64,000 nucleotides of DNA, taken from positions 3,100,001 to 3,164,000 of the forward strand of contig NZ_CP021435.1 of NCBI RefSeq assembly GCF_002549795.1, written 5' to 3'. The notes under the pieces were generated by a model. That model searched no databases, had not been told where the DNA came from, and saw nothing but the letters and a program-made list of their open reading frames with translations. A program made the translations under genes and the position numbers. Below are positions 8,739 to 16,544 of this stretch, piece after piece (the stretch's first letter is position 1; every line of letters begins with the position of its first letter). This DNA is from Halomonas beimenensis. GTDB lineage: Bacteria; Pseudomonadota; Gammaproteobacteria; Pseudomonadales; Halomonadaceae.

Positions 8739-8941
8739 TGATGTGCAAGGAGGCGACACGCCTGATGTCGCTGAAACGGGATCGTCGCCTGACCTTCCAG
8801 GAGCGGCTGTCGCTTCGCCTGCACCTGGCGATGTGCGGGGCCTGCCGCCAGTGCGACCGCCAGTTCGCCCTGCTGCACCGGGTGGGCGAGCATTACGCGA
8901 TCGGCGAGGATGACGCCCCCGACGACGACCGGGAGCGCTGA
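8735..8941 (+). CDS. Zinc-finger (zf-HC2) anti-sigma factor
   Basis: A 68-residue cytoplasmic protein with a conserved Cys at position 4 and the HLAMCGACRQC motif, the ZAS-type zinc site that binds and inhibits a cognate ECF sigma factor. It has no membrane segment. It overlaps the sigma gene by four bases (ATGA), so the two products are made in linked amounts. The zinc-thiol site suggests a redox or metal signal, but the inducing condition is not visible. Confidence 0.85.
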   Translation: MMMCKEATRLMSLKRDRRLTFQERLSLRLHLAMCGACRQCDRQFALLHRVGEHYAIGEDDAPDDDRER

Positions 8942-8961
8942 TCCGGGCTCGCCTGCCGAAC

Positions 8962-8990
8962 GAAGGGGCGCCGTCCCGCGGCGCCCCTTC
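8962..8990. terminator. Bidirectional terminator hairpin
   Basis: A perfect 11-bp stem, GAAGGGGCGCC (8962-8972) and GGCGCCCCTTC (8980-8990), with a 7-base loop. It lies between the convergent anti-sigma and porin genes and could serve both. There is no long T-run. Confidence 0.65.
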
Positions 8991-9001
8991 GAGGCCTCTG
9001 C

Positions 9002-10327
9002 TCAGAAGTTGTACTGGGCGGAGAATTGCAGGCGGGTGTTGTCGCCGTCCTCCCGGTTCTGCAGCTCCTTGTAGGCATGGGACACCTCGAAGCCCAGCAC
9101 CACCGGGTCGCTCCACTGGTAGAAGTGGCTGAAGTGGACGCTCTGCAGGGTCCGGGTCGAGGTGGGGAAGAGCCCGGAGGGTCGGTCCCCGCGCACCCGG
9201 CCGTAGGACAGGCTGGAAGTGAACTTCGGGGTCCAGTCGTGTACCACGGCGGCATTGGCCCCGTAGGCCTCGATGGTCTCCAGGTCGCCGCCCCCATCGA
9301 TAAAGGCCGCCCCGATGGAGTCGCTGCCGTCCTCCACTCCTTGGGCGGTATAGATATAACGGCCGATCCCGTCCCCGTAGAGGACGCCCGCCATCAGCTG
9401 GGTGGCAGCGGTGACCTGATAGTTGCCCGCCAGCATCAGGCCATAGCCGATGGCGGAATCGTCGCCGGAAGCCGCGGCATCGTCGCTCTCGAGCCGGCGC
9501 ACCAGGGCGGCCGTCTCCACCGCGGCGCCATCGCGGCTCCAGGCATAGCGGGCGGTCAGGTCCGGCGCGGTGTCCCGGGAGCCGGCGAAGCCGGTGCCTT
9601 CCGGGTTCTCCGCGGACAGCGACAGCTCCCCCGGTCCCGCCGGGAAGGTATAGCGCACCTGGGCCTGGCGGATGAAGCTGACCCCCACCGGGCCGTCGAA
9701 GTCCACGGTGGTGGGGTAGGCGGCGAAGTGCATGAAGTTGGACCAGGTCTGGCCGGCCAGCAGGCCCGCCAGCTCGCCGTAGGCATGGCGCAGGCGGAAG
9801 CTGCGGGAGTTGGAGAAGACCTCGTTGCCGCCGCCGCCGAAGAAGTCCCCCTCGACGTGGGTGGTGGCCTCCCCCAGGGCCGTGGGCGTGGAGGTCTTGA
9901 TATAGAGCCGGGACTGGCGGGCATGGGCCCGGAAGGAGGCGTCGCCGTCATCGTCGGCGACGTCCAGTCCGTCGACGAAGAGGGTATCCCCCAGGTCCTG
10001 GTCCAGGTCGTAGATGGCATCCAGCTTGACGTAGCCGCCGATCTGTACCGAGGTGTCGGAGCCCGGCAGCTTGAAGCTCCCCGGGACATCCCCCCCGGTC
10101 ACCACGTTGTCGGGCGCCGCCGCGCGCCGTGCCGCCGCCTCGCGCTGCTCCCGCTCGAGCCGCTCGATCTGCCGCTGCATCTGCTGCATCTGGGCGCGCA
10201 ACTCCTGGAGGGTGGTGGCGTCGTCCATCTGAGCCCAGGCCATGGGCCCGCCCAGCGCCAGCATACTGCCGATCCCCACCGACAGCGCCCAGGTCCTGCC
10301 GATTCTTGCCTCGCTTGAATGATCCAT
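9002..10327 (-). CDS. DcaP-like outer-membrane porin
   Basis: A 441-residue protein with a signal peptide (ends PMAWA), then a heptad-rich stretch (LQELRAQMQQMQRQIERLEREQREAA, broken by no Pro) likely to form a periplasmic coiled coil, then a beta-barrel with alternating pattern ending in ...LQFSAQYNF, the terminal Phe needed for barrel assembly. DcaP-type porins admit small anionic solutes such as dicarboxylates. GGGGAG precedes the start with good spacing. It is a monocistronic gene with its own leader region at 10328-10432. Confidence 0.82.
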   Translation of the reverse strand: MDHSSEARIGRTWALSVGIGSMLALGGPMAWAQMDDATTLQELRAQMQQMQRQIERLEREQREAAARRAAAPDNVVTGGDVPGSFKLPGSDTSVQIGGYVKLDAIYDLDQDLGDTLFVDGLDVADDDGDASFRAHARQSRLYIKTSTPTALGEATTHVEGDFFGGGGNEVFSNSRSFRLRHAYGELAGLLAGQTWSNFMHFAAYPTTVDFDGPVGVSFIRQAQVRYTFPAGPGELSLSAENPEGTGFAGSRDTAPDLTARYAWSRDGAAVETAALVRRLESDDAAASGDDSAIGYGLMLAGNYQVTAATQLMAGVLYGDGIGRYIYTAQGVEDGSDSIGAAFIDGGGDLETIEAYGANAAVVHDWTPKFTSSLSYGRVRGDRPSGLFPTSTRTLQSVHFSHFYQWSDPVVLGFEVSHAYKELQNREDGDNTRLQFSAQYNF

Positions 10328-10432
10328 GATCGCTCCCCTCTATCGTTTGTTATGGTTATGTTCCCGAACTCGCGTGCGCGATTCGGAATACTTTCAAGGT
10401 AGCGCAAACACACGACGATCGCGGGTGTCAAA

Positions 10433-10867
10433 TCATCTTGGTTCATCGTTCTCGCGCCGCGCTCGATCCAGCACGGTGAGGATGCTGTAGCGGGAGGTCT
10501 CCAGCTGCCGGCGTGAGCCGTTGACCTGGCCATCCACCTCCAGCCGGTAGCGCCCGGGCACCACCGGTGCCTGCAGGCGAAAGACGCCATAGGCGTTGTC
10601 GGTGTCGGCCACCAGGCGGCCGTCGGGGTCCAGGAGGCGCGCCTGCAACCGGAACATGCCGCTGGAGGCGGCCGCCAGGGTCCGGCCCTCGAGCCGCAAC
10701 TGGCCCGCCGTGTCGATCTCCAGCACGAAGCGTTGCATGCCCTGGGGGATGAGGTAGGTTTCGGACAGGCCCGGGGTCAGGATGCCGGGGGAGCCGGCCA
10801 GGGCCGCCCCGCCGGCCAGCAGCAGGCCACAGCACAGGCCGCGAATCGGGAATGGGACGATGCGCAT
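10433..10867 (-). CDS. Exported protein of unknown function
   Basis: A 144-residue protein with a signal peptide (GLCCGLLLAGGAALAG) and a compact all-beta mature part (FRLQARLLDPDGRLVADTD; VPGRYRLEVDGQ) that resembles a pre-peptidase C-terminal or jelly-roll domain. The start at 10867 has GGAGG upstream; an ATG at 10891 lacks a site. The family was not recognised. It may be periplasmic and lies between the porin and a DUF302 protein on the same strand. Confidence 0.65.
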   Translation of the reverse strand: MRIVPFPIRGLCCGLLLAGGAALAGSPGILTPGLSETYLIPQGMQRFVLEIDTAGQLRLEGRTLAAASSGMFRLQARLLDPDGRLVADTDNAYGVFRLQAPVVPGRYRLEVDGQVNGSRRQLETSRYSILTVLDRARRENDEPR

Positions 10868-10978
10868 CCGACGCCTCCTTCGGTGAGGCACCGTTTCGGG
10901 TGGGCTCCCTTCCTTCGACAGCGCAACGGCCGTTTCCTTACAGGCGATCGAGCGGCGACTTCGCTCCCGGACGACCGC

Positions 10979-11449
10979 TCAGGACGAGGCAGCCTCCTCG
11001 GCCAGGCCGGCCAGGACGCCCGCGACCTTGTCCAGGGGCAGCTCGCAGTCACCGAGGCCATGGCGGTCCGCCAGGTAGTGGGGATCGTTCCACTCCAGGC
11101 GCGTTCCCTCCGAGGTCGTGCGCACCACCATCTTCTGGGGCAGGTCCAGGGCCAGGCTGCCGGCGCACTGCATCATGGGGGTGCCGATGGCGGGATTGCC
11201 GAACAGGAAGGTCCGGGTCTCCGGGAGCTCGAGCCCGGCCCCCGCGGCATTCTCGGCATGATCGATCACCGTCATCAGGCGCAGTCCGCGGCGGTCGATG
11301 GCCTCGCGCAGGCGTCGATCGACCTCCGCGACGTCATCCTGGCTGATTCGATGAAGGATGCCCGACGGCACCGTCCGGGGGGGCTCGGCCAGGACGGGAG
11401 CGCCCGCCGTCAATGCCAGGATCGCCATGGGGAGGAACGAGCGCTTCAT
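10979..11449 (-). CDS. Exported DUF302-family protein
   Basis: A 156-residue protein with a signal peptide (FLPMAILALTAGAPVLA) followed by a DUF302-like domain: LMTVIDHAENAAGAGLELPETRTFLFGNPAIGTPMM, then LALDLPQKMVV and a C-terminal DPHYLADRHGL. The DUF302 fold is found in small periplasmic or cytoplasmic proteins whose role is not settled. It is divergent from the DUF3047 gene, with 142 bases between the starts. Confidence 0.8.
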   Translation of the reverse strand: MKRSFLPMAILALTAGAPVLAEPPRTVPSGILHRISQDDVAEVDRRLREAIDRRGLRLMTVIDHAENAAGAGLELPETRTFLFGNPAIGTPMMQCAGSLALDLPQKMVVRTTSEGTRLEWNDPHYLADRHGLGDCELPLDKVAGVLAGLAEEAASS

Positions 11450-11591
11450 GGGAGGGTCTCCTGATCCAGGGAATCTTCAGCCTCGGCACTCGACGCCGGG
11501 CCGTCAAATCGCGAGGGGGGCATGTAAGGAATGCCGTCGGTCCACGACGCAGCCACTCGATCCCGATGCCGGGAACCTCAAGGAGTCCCTG

Positions 11592-12263
11592 ATGAGCGCA
11601 CCAATCCTCCCTGCATGGCGAATGGTGGCCGGCCTGCTGCTGGGGGTGGCGGCCCTCCCGGTGGCGGCGGACATCGCCTTCACGCCCCGGGAGATCCACG
11701 GCTGGCCCAGCCGAGACTTCGCCGGCCGCACCGAGTATCGGCTGACGACGCTGGATGGCGCGACGGTGCTCCAGGCCCGCGCCCGGGGGCAGGCCTCGGC
11801 CAAGTACCTGGAGCGCGAGATCGACCTGACGGCCACCCCCTACCTGAAGTGGTGCTGGCGGGTCGCGGGACTCTATCCCGGCCTCGACGAGACCACCAAG
11901 GGGGGAGACGACTACCCGGCCCGGGTCTACGTGGCCCGTCGCACGGGCCTGCTGCCCTGGCAGGTCGAGTCCGTGAACTACGTCTGGTCCTCGACCCAGC
12001 CGGCCGGCACCGACTGGCCGAATGCCTTCACCGAGCGGGCCCATCTGCTGGCCCTGAGGGGCGGCGCGGACCGGGTGGGCGAGTGGGTCGCCGAGGTCCG
12101 TGACATCCGCGCCGACTATCGACGATTGTTCGGATCCCGCCCCGATCATGTCGACGGCCTGGCCCTGATGACCGACGGCGACAATGCGGGGGGGGACGCC
12201 CGGGCCTGGTACGGCACGCTATTCCTGTCGAGCGTTCCCACCCCGCCCCGTTGCCCGGGATGA
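11592..12263 (+). CDS. Exported DUF3047 family protein
   Basis: A 223-residue protein with a signal peptide (MVAGLLLGVAALPVAA). The mature part is all-beta with the family pattern YLKWCWRV...GGDDYPARVYV and YVWSSTQPAGTDWPNAFTE, then LMTDGDNAGGDARAWYG. This is a carbohydrate-binding-like beta sandwich of unknown ligand. AGGAG at 11581-11585 gives a good site for this ATG. The HAD gene is convergent, with one base between the stops. Confidence 0.82.
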   Translation: MSAPILPAWRMVAGLLLGVAALPVAADIAFTPREIHGWPSRDFAGRTEYRLTTLDGATVLQARARGQASAKYLEREIDLTATPYLKWCWRVAGLYPGLDETTKGGDDYPARVYVARRTGLLPWQVESVNYVWSSTQPAGTDWPNAFTERAHLLALRGGADRVGEWVAEVRDIRADYRRLFGSRPDHVDGLALMTDGDNAGGDARAWYGTLFLSSVPTPPRCPG

Positions 12264-12264
12264 G

Positions 12265-12948
12265 TCAGGTCAGGGTATCGACCAGGGCGTCGAGATCGGC
12301 CACGGTGAAGTCGGGCTCGACGCCCCAGGGATCGAAGGGCGCCTCGGGGTTGCGACGCACCCAGACCGCATGCAGCCCGGCATGGCGCGCACCGATGACG
12401 TCGAAGGGATTGCTGGACACCAGCCAGGTCTCGGTCGCGCTGGCCTCCACCCGTTGGCGCAGGTGGAAATAGACCGCCGGATCGGGCTTGAAGCGCTTGA
12501 TCTCGTCGACGCTGACGATATCGTCGAAGAGGTCGCGCAGCTCGTTCCGGGACAACAGGCCCTGGACCGCCTCGTGGCTGCCGTTGGAAAAGGCCACGCA
12601 GGTGATGCCGGCTCGCGCCAGCCGCTCCAGCGCGGCCTTGGCCTCGGGGAAGGCCGGCAGGCGGCCGTAGGCGCCCATCAGCCGATCCTTGTCCGCCTCG
12701 GACAGGTGGGTCTCCAGGGCCCGATCGGTGAACTCCAGGGCCTCCCGGGTGCAGCGGGCGAAGTCCACGTAGTCGCCCATCAGTCCCCGACGGAAGCTGT
12801 ACTCCAGTTGCTTGTCCCGCCAGCGTCTCGAGAACTCCGGCCCCAGGTCGGAGCGCCCCTGGGCGGCCAGTTGTTGCTCCAGTTCGGCCACCACCCCCTG
12901 GGTATCGATCAGGGTGCCATAGACATCGAAGGCCACTACCGTCGTCAT
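12265..12948 (-). CDS. Haloacid dehalogenase type II (HAD superfamily)
   Basis: A 227-residue HAD hydrolase. Motif I VAFDVYGTLID has the nucleophile Asp8. Motif II is FSNGS, and motif III is KRFKPDPAVY with its Lys. The acidic motif IV is replaced by the VSSNPFDVIGARHAG form that is typical of L-2-haloacid dehalogenases. The expected reaction is hydrolysis of a 2-haloalkanoate to a 2-hydroxyalkanoate, though many family members act on phosphates. Confidence 0.82.
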   Translation of the reverse strand: MTTVVAFDVYGTLIDTQGVVAELEQQLAAQGRSDLGPEFSRRWRDKQLEYSFRRGLMGDYVDFARCTREALEFTDRALETHLSEADKDRLMGAYGRLPAFPEAKAALERLARAGITCVAFSNGSHEAVQGLLSRNELRDLFDDIVSVDEIKRFKPDPAVYFHLRQRVEASATETWLVSSNPFDVIGARHAGLHAVWVRRNPEAPFDPWGVEPDFTVADLDALVDTLT

Positions 12949-13012
12949 GTCGCTCCCTCCTGTATCGAATGATGCAACCTGCCGGTATCAGCCTGTGCCA
13001 GACGCGCGGAAG

Positions 13013-13960
13013 TCACAAGGGGGCGAGACGCGACAGGGCGAAGTCGGCGATGGCGGTGTCCTGGACACCGGTGCCGGTGAGGTCGCAGACCGTGATGGTG
13101 GCCGGCGAGAGCCGTAGCCGCTGGCCTTCGGCGATCACCCGTCCCAGCTCATGGACCTTGAACGGCACCTCGCCGCCGGCGAAGGCCTTGAGTTCGCCGT
13201 TGATCTCGCTCTGGGTCCGGGTATCCACGACGAAGGCGTCGGCCCGGCTCAGCACCGAGGCGTCCAGCTCGCGCTTCTCGGGGCTGTCCGACCCCATGGC
13301 GGTGACGTGCACGCCCTCGGGCAGGTCCCGGGCGAAGAGGATCGGCTCCCGGGAAGGCGTGGCGGTGACGATGATATCGGCCCGGGCGCAGGCCTCATGG
13401 ACCGAGTCATGGATTCGTACGTCGAGTCCCCGAGCCCGCATGCGCGCCGCGTAGGCCTCGGCGGCCTCCCGGCGGCGCGCCCAGACATCGAGCGCACGGA
13501 TGTCGCGGACCAGGCGCAGGGCCTCCACCTGACGCTCGGCCTGCTCCCCGGCCCCCAGCACCGTGACCCGCCGACTGTCCTCCCGGGCCAGGTGCCGGGC
13601 GGCGATGGCGCGGCCGAGCAGGGTGCGCACCAGGGTCAGGTAACCCTCGTCGAAGAGCACCGCCTCCACCCGGCCGGTCCTCGCCGAGAACACCATCATC
13701 AGGCCGTTGAGGCTCGGCAGGCCGAGCCGGGGGTTGTCGAAGAACCCCGGGCTGACCTTGATGGCGAAGCGCTCGGCGCCACGGATGTGGGCGGTCTTGA
13801 CGTCCACCTCGCCGTTGGCTTCCTCGATGGCCATGGACAGGATGGGCGGCTGCACCGCCTCGCCGCGCCCCAGGGCGGCGAAGCCGGCCTCCACCGCCGC
13901 CAGGGCCTCGCCATCGAGGCCGACGGCACGCTCGATGGCATCGCGATCGTAGAGCTGCAT
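13013..13960 (-). CDS. eutC: EutC-like ornithine cyclodeaminase / mu-crystallin family protein
   Basis: A 315-residue Rossmann-fold protein. The nucleotide-binding motif is VTVLGAGEQAERQVEAL, and ornithine cyclodeaminase signatures follow (IIVTATPSREPIL, DAFVVDTRTQSEI, VCDLTGTGVQD). In ectoine-degrading bacteria a paralogue next to eutB is called EutC and is assigned, with EutA and EutB, to turning hydroxyectoine into ectoine. That assignment rests on context. Here eutC is last in the minus-strand locus and is cut off from eutB by an insertion sequence, so it may have lost its normal transcription. No eutA is in the window. Confidence 0.82.
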   Translation of the reverse strand: MQLYDRDAIERAVGLDGEALAAVEAGFAALGRGEAVQPPILSMAIEEANGEVDVKTAHIRGAERFAIKVSPGFFDNPRLGLPSLNGLMMVFSARTGRVEAVLFDEGYLTLVRTLLGRAIAARHLAREDSRRVTVLGAGEQAERQVEALRLVRDIRALDVWARRREAAEAYAARMRARGLDVRIHDSVHEACARADIIVTATPSREPILFARDLPEGVHVTAMGSDSPEKRELDASVLSRADAFVVDTRTQSEINGELKAFAGGEVPFKVHELGRVIAEGQRLRLSPATITVCDLTGTGVQDTAIADFALSRLAPL

Positions 13961-14026
13961 GGGGGATCTCCAGGCACAAGGAAGGAGTGGCAAGTAGAAA
14001 GTAACAAGTGGAAAGGGGGGGCGGCC

Positions 14027-14080
14027 AAGCTGCAAGCTGCAAGCTGCAAGCTGCAAGCTGCAAGCTGCAAGCTGCAAGCT
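14027..14080. repeat. Heptanucleotide tandem array, left part
   Basis: Seven perfect copies of AAGCTGC run from 14027 to 14075, plus a partial AAGCT (14076-14080). The array lies upstream of eutC and stops exactly at the left end of the insertion sequence. The same array continues on the other side of the element. Confidence 0.95.
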
Positions 14081-14111
14081 TGAGGTGGCCCTGAAAAAGT
14101 AGACACCTTGA

Positions 14112-14969
14112 TCAGGCAGCGGCTTCAAACGCCTTGGGCGATACCCCGCCCAAGGCGCCATGCAGCCGCACCTTATCGTAATACTCTTCGATGTAGTACT
14201 CCGCCTCAGCCTGCAGTTCAGCACGACTCTGCCGTGCCAGGCGACGGAGCCACTCTTCCTTCAGCTGGGCAAAGAAACTCTCGGCACAGGCGTTATCCCA
14301 GCAATTGCCACGACGGGACATGCTCAACGTGATGCCTCGCTCCGTCAGCCACCGCATCACGTTCTCGCTGCGGTACTGCGCCCCCTGATCTGAATGGAAC
14401 AGCATGCCTCCGCTTGAGGGCTGCCGCGCCGCCCAGGCCATCCTCAGCGCCCGCTCCACCAGGTGGCTGTCGTTGAGAGGCCCACCGGCCCAGCCGACGA
14501 TCCGCCGGGAATACAGGTCCATGACGATGGCCAGGTACCACCAGCCTTCGTGACAGCGTACCTGTGTGATGTCCGAGACCCAGACGCGATTGGGCGCCGT
14601 CACATCGAATTCTCGGTTCAGCAGGTTGGGTAAGGCCGGCAGGCCAGGCTTGGGGCGCCGATAACCGGGGCGCAAGGCCCGTGTCGAGCGATAGCCCGCG
14701 CGCTGCAGGAGCCGCTGCACACGATTCTGGCTACAGGCAAAGCCCACGTTCACGGCCGCCTGCCAGAGTTTGCGATAACCTGGTACGCCTGCCTGCCGGT
14801 CAGCTTCGGCCAGCAGGAAGCGCAACAGGCGCTCGTTCTCCGTCACCTGGGGGGACGGTCGGCGACTTAGCCAGCGATAGAAGCCCGCCTTGGACACGCC
14901 GAGTACTCCGCACATCAAAACAACCGTCCAGCGTCGGGAGCGGTAGCGCTTGATGAAGGCGAACTTCAC
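14112..14969 (-). CDS. IS3-family transposase OrfB (DDE integrase domain)
   Basis: A 285-residue catalytic subunit. After an HTH_21-like N-terminus (VPGYRKLWQAAVNVG) comes an rve integrase core. The first Asp is in VWVSDITQV, the second in MLFHSDQGAQY, and the Glu is in CAESFFAQLKEEW. The stand-alone start is GTG 14969, overlapping the OrfA stop (GTGA). More likely the active product is an OrfAB fusion made by -1 frameshifting at 14999-15005, because the OrfB frame is open back to that point. Confidence 0.93.
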   Translation of the reverse strand: MKFAFIKRYRSRRWTVVLMCGVLGVSKAGFYRWLSRRPSPQVTENERLLRFLLAEADRQAGVPGYRKLWQAAVNVGFACSQNRVQRLLQRAGYRSTRALRPGYRRPKPGLPALPNLLNREFDVTAPNRVWVSDITQVRCHEGWWYLAIVMDLYSRRIVGWAGGPLNDSHLVERALRMAWAARQPSSGGMLFHSDQGAQYRSENVMRWLTERGITLSMSRRGNCWDNACAESFFAQLKEEWLRRLARQSRAELQAEAEYYIEEYYDKVRLHGALGGVSPKAFEAAA

Positions 14970-15283
14970 TTCGGGTCTTTGGCGAAGTACTCGTTGGCCT
15001 TTTTTAGGATTTCGACTTCCAGCTCGGCCCGCTCGAGACGCTTCTTGAGTCGCCGGTTCTCACGCTCCAGCTCATGCTGGCTCTTGTGGGGACCCGCGTT
15101 GGGCACCCCCTTGGGCTGGCGGTCATCCGTGGTCACGAGTTCTCGCCTCCATCGACCTAGCAGTTTCGGGTGTATCCCGAACCGCTCCGCTACGCGGGCC
15201 TGGGGTTCGGGGGACTCCAGCGAATGCTGGACCACATGGCGTTTGAACTCCAGGGAGAACTGGCGACGGGTTTTCAAGCGCAT
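14966..15283 (-). CDS. IS3-family transposase OrfA (HTH domain)
   Basis: A 105-residue protein with an N-terminal helix-turn-helix (FSLEFKRHVVQHSLE...ARVAERFGIHPKLLGRWRRE) and a C-terminal leucine-zipper-like coiled coil (ELERENRRLKKRLERAELEVEILKKA, periodic Leu). It binds the IS ends and multimerises with the OrfAB transposase. The ORF ends ...YFAKDPK and overlaps OrfB in the -1 frame. Confidence 0.93.
   Translation of the reverse strand: MRLKTRRQFSLEFKRHVVQHSLESPEPQARVAERFGIHPKLLGRWRRELVTTDDRQPKGVPNAGPHKSQHELERENRRLKKRLERAELEVEILKKANEYFAKDPK
14999..15005 (-). other. A6G slippery heptamer for -1 ribosomal frameshifting
   Basis: On the minus strand the codons CTA AAA AAG of OrfA contain A AAA AAG in the correct phase. 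A -1 slip here reads AAA AAA GGC CAA... with no stop up to and through the OrfB start, giving an OrfAB fusion. This is the standard signal of the IS3 family. Confidence 0.85.
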
Positions 15284-15337
15284 AGCACCTTACCTCCGGG
15301 TTGCAGGTAAGGTGTCTACAAATTCAGGGGCACTCCA

Positions 15338-15372
15338 GCTGCAAGCTGCAAGCTGCAAGCTGCAAGCTGCAA
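15338..15372. repeat. Heptanucleotide tandem array, right part
   Basis: GCTGC is followed by four perfect AAGCTGC units (15343-15370) and the start of a fifth. It is the continuation of the array at 14027-14080, split by the insertion sequence. Degenerate relatives (CTTGT/GCTTG) continue to about 15440 before eutB ends. Confidence 0.92.
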
Positions 15373-15456
15373 GGCAGTGTGCTGCCCCCTGAGACAAGCC
15401 GACAAGGGGTTTCCTTGTCGCTTGCTCCTTGTAGCTTGTCGCTGCCCGAAGGGCGC

Positions 15457-16455
15457 TCAGCGTCCGATCATCGCCCGAGCCCGGTCGAGGGTCTCGAGCG
15501 AGACCGCGTTGCCGGAGAGGATCAGCGCGACCTTCCGGCCGCGCACGTCCAGGCCATGCTCGGCCAGGGCCGCCAGGCCTACCGCGGCGGCGCCTTCCAC
15601 CAGCCGCTTCTCGTGCGCGAGGATATCCACCATGGCAGCGGCGATCGCCGACTCCGAGACGCGGTAGTGATCGTCCATCACCTGACTCACCAGGGCGAAG
15701 GTGCAGCGGTTGTCGAGGCCGATGCCGCCACCCAGGGAGTCGGCCAGGCTCTCCACCTCCTCCACGGCCACCGGGTGACCCGCCGTCAGGCTCTCGGCCA
15801 TGGCCGCTCCCCGGGACAGGCTCACCCCCGTGACCCGCGTCGCCGGCCGGATCGCCTTGACCGCCGCGCCGATGCCGCCCAGCAAGCCGCCGCCGGACAG
15901 GCCGACGATCACCCGATCCAGGTCCGGGGCATCCTCCATCAGCTCCAGGCCGATGGAGCCCTGTCCCGCCACGATCAGCGGGTCGTCGAAGGGCGGAATC
16001 AGGGTCATGCCCCGCTCGGCCACCCGTCGCTCGACCTCGCCGAACGCCTCGTCCTGACTCTCGCCCACGCGGACCACCTCGGCACCGAACTCGGCGATGG
16101 CCGCGGCCTTGTGCTCGGGGACCAGCCGCGACAGGCAGACCACCGCGGGAATACCCAGCCGTGAGGCGGCCAGGGCCACGGCCCGGCCGTGGTTGCCGGT
16201 GGAAGCGGTCACCACCCCGGCGGCCAGGGAGTCCCGCCCTCTCTCCTCCAGCAAGGCCGAGATCATATTGGTGGCGCCGCGCAGCTTGAAGGCGCCGGTG
16301 GGCTGGCAGGTCTCCCACTTGAGCAGGATCTCGGCGCCGAAGCGCCGGGACAGGGCGCCGGAGCGCACCAAAGGGGTACGCGTCACCCGGCCGGCGATTC
16401 GCCGACGAGCGGCGTAGATCTCGGCCAGGGTGACGGCATGGGCGGAGTCGTACAT
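15457..16455 (-). CDS. eutB: EutB-like PLP-dependent threonine dehydratase family protein
   Basis: A 332-residue fold-type II PLP enzyme. The cofactor Lys is at 57 in the pattern QPTGAFKLRGA, the phosphate-binding loop is VGLSGGGLLGGIG, and ASTGNHGRAVA is the substrate loop. It resembles threonine dehydratase without the C-terminal regulatory domain. In ectoine loci this protein is EutB and is thought to act on hydroxyectoine-derived intermediates. It follows doeD and precedes the insertion sequence and eutC. Without the context it would be annotated only as threonine/serine dehydratase. Confidence 0.85.
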   Translation of the reverse strand: MYDSAHAVTLAEIYAARRRIAGRVTRTPLVRSGALSRRFGAEILLKWETCQPTGAFKLRGATNMISALLEERGRDSLAAGVVTASTGNHGRAVALAASRLGIPAVVCLSRLVPEHKAAAIAEFGAEVVRVGESQDEAFGEVERRVAERGMTLIPPFDDPLIVAGQGSIGLELMEDAPDLDRVIVGLSGGGLLGGIGAAVKAIRPATRVTGVSLSRGAAMAESLTAGHPVAVEEVESLADSLGGGIGLDNRCTFALVSQVMDDHYRVSESAIAAAMVDILAHEKRLVEGAAAVGLAALAEHGLDVRGRKVALILSGNAVSLETLDRARAMIGR

Positions 16456-16497
16456 CGTCCTCTCCTCGGATGCGATCGACCGAGCACGCCACCCACG

Positions 16498-16528
16498 CGA
16501 TCGCCGCGGGCATGACCCGCGGCGATCG
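16498..16528. terminator. Strong hairpin between doeD and eutB
   Basis: A perfect 13-bp stem, CGATCGCCGCGGG (16498-16510) and CCCGCGGCGATCG (16516-16528), with a 5-base loop. It lies in the 89-base gap after the doeD stop. There is no T-run, so it may be a processing or mRNA-stabilising hairpin rather than a full terminator. Confidence 0.55.
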
Positions 16529-16544
16529 GCGCTGACGGACGGCC

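Larger units (their letters stand above)
14081..15337 (-). mobile_element. IS3-family insertion sequence, 1257 bp
   Basis: The element has imperfect 29-bp terminal inverted repeats. The left end starts TGAGGTGGCCCTGAA at 14081 and the right end, read inwards from 15337, starts TGGAGTGCCCCTGAA. Twenty-three of 29 positions match, including TAGACACCTT. It carries two overlapping frames, OrfA and OrfB, with a DDE integrase. Flanking GCT (14078-14080 and 15338-15340) is a 3-bp target duplication. Removing the element and one GCT restores an uninterrupted AAGCTGC array. Both frames are intact, so it is potentially active. Confidence 0.92.

Noticed and set aside
10733-11464. Plus-strand frame across the DUF302 gene
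   Set aside because: The minus-strand frame has a signal peptide and a recognised domain; the plus frame has low-complexity composition.
14027-15372. CRISPR array
   Set aside because: The units are only 7 bases, directly adjacent, without spacers, and no cas genes are present.
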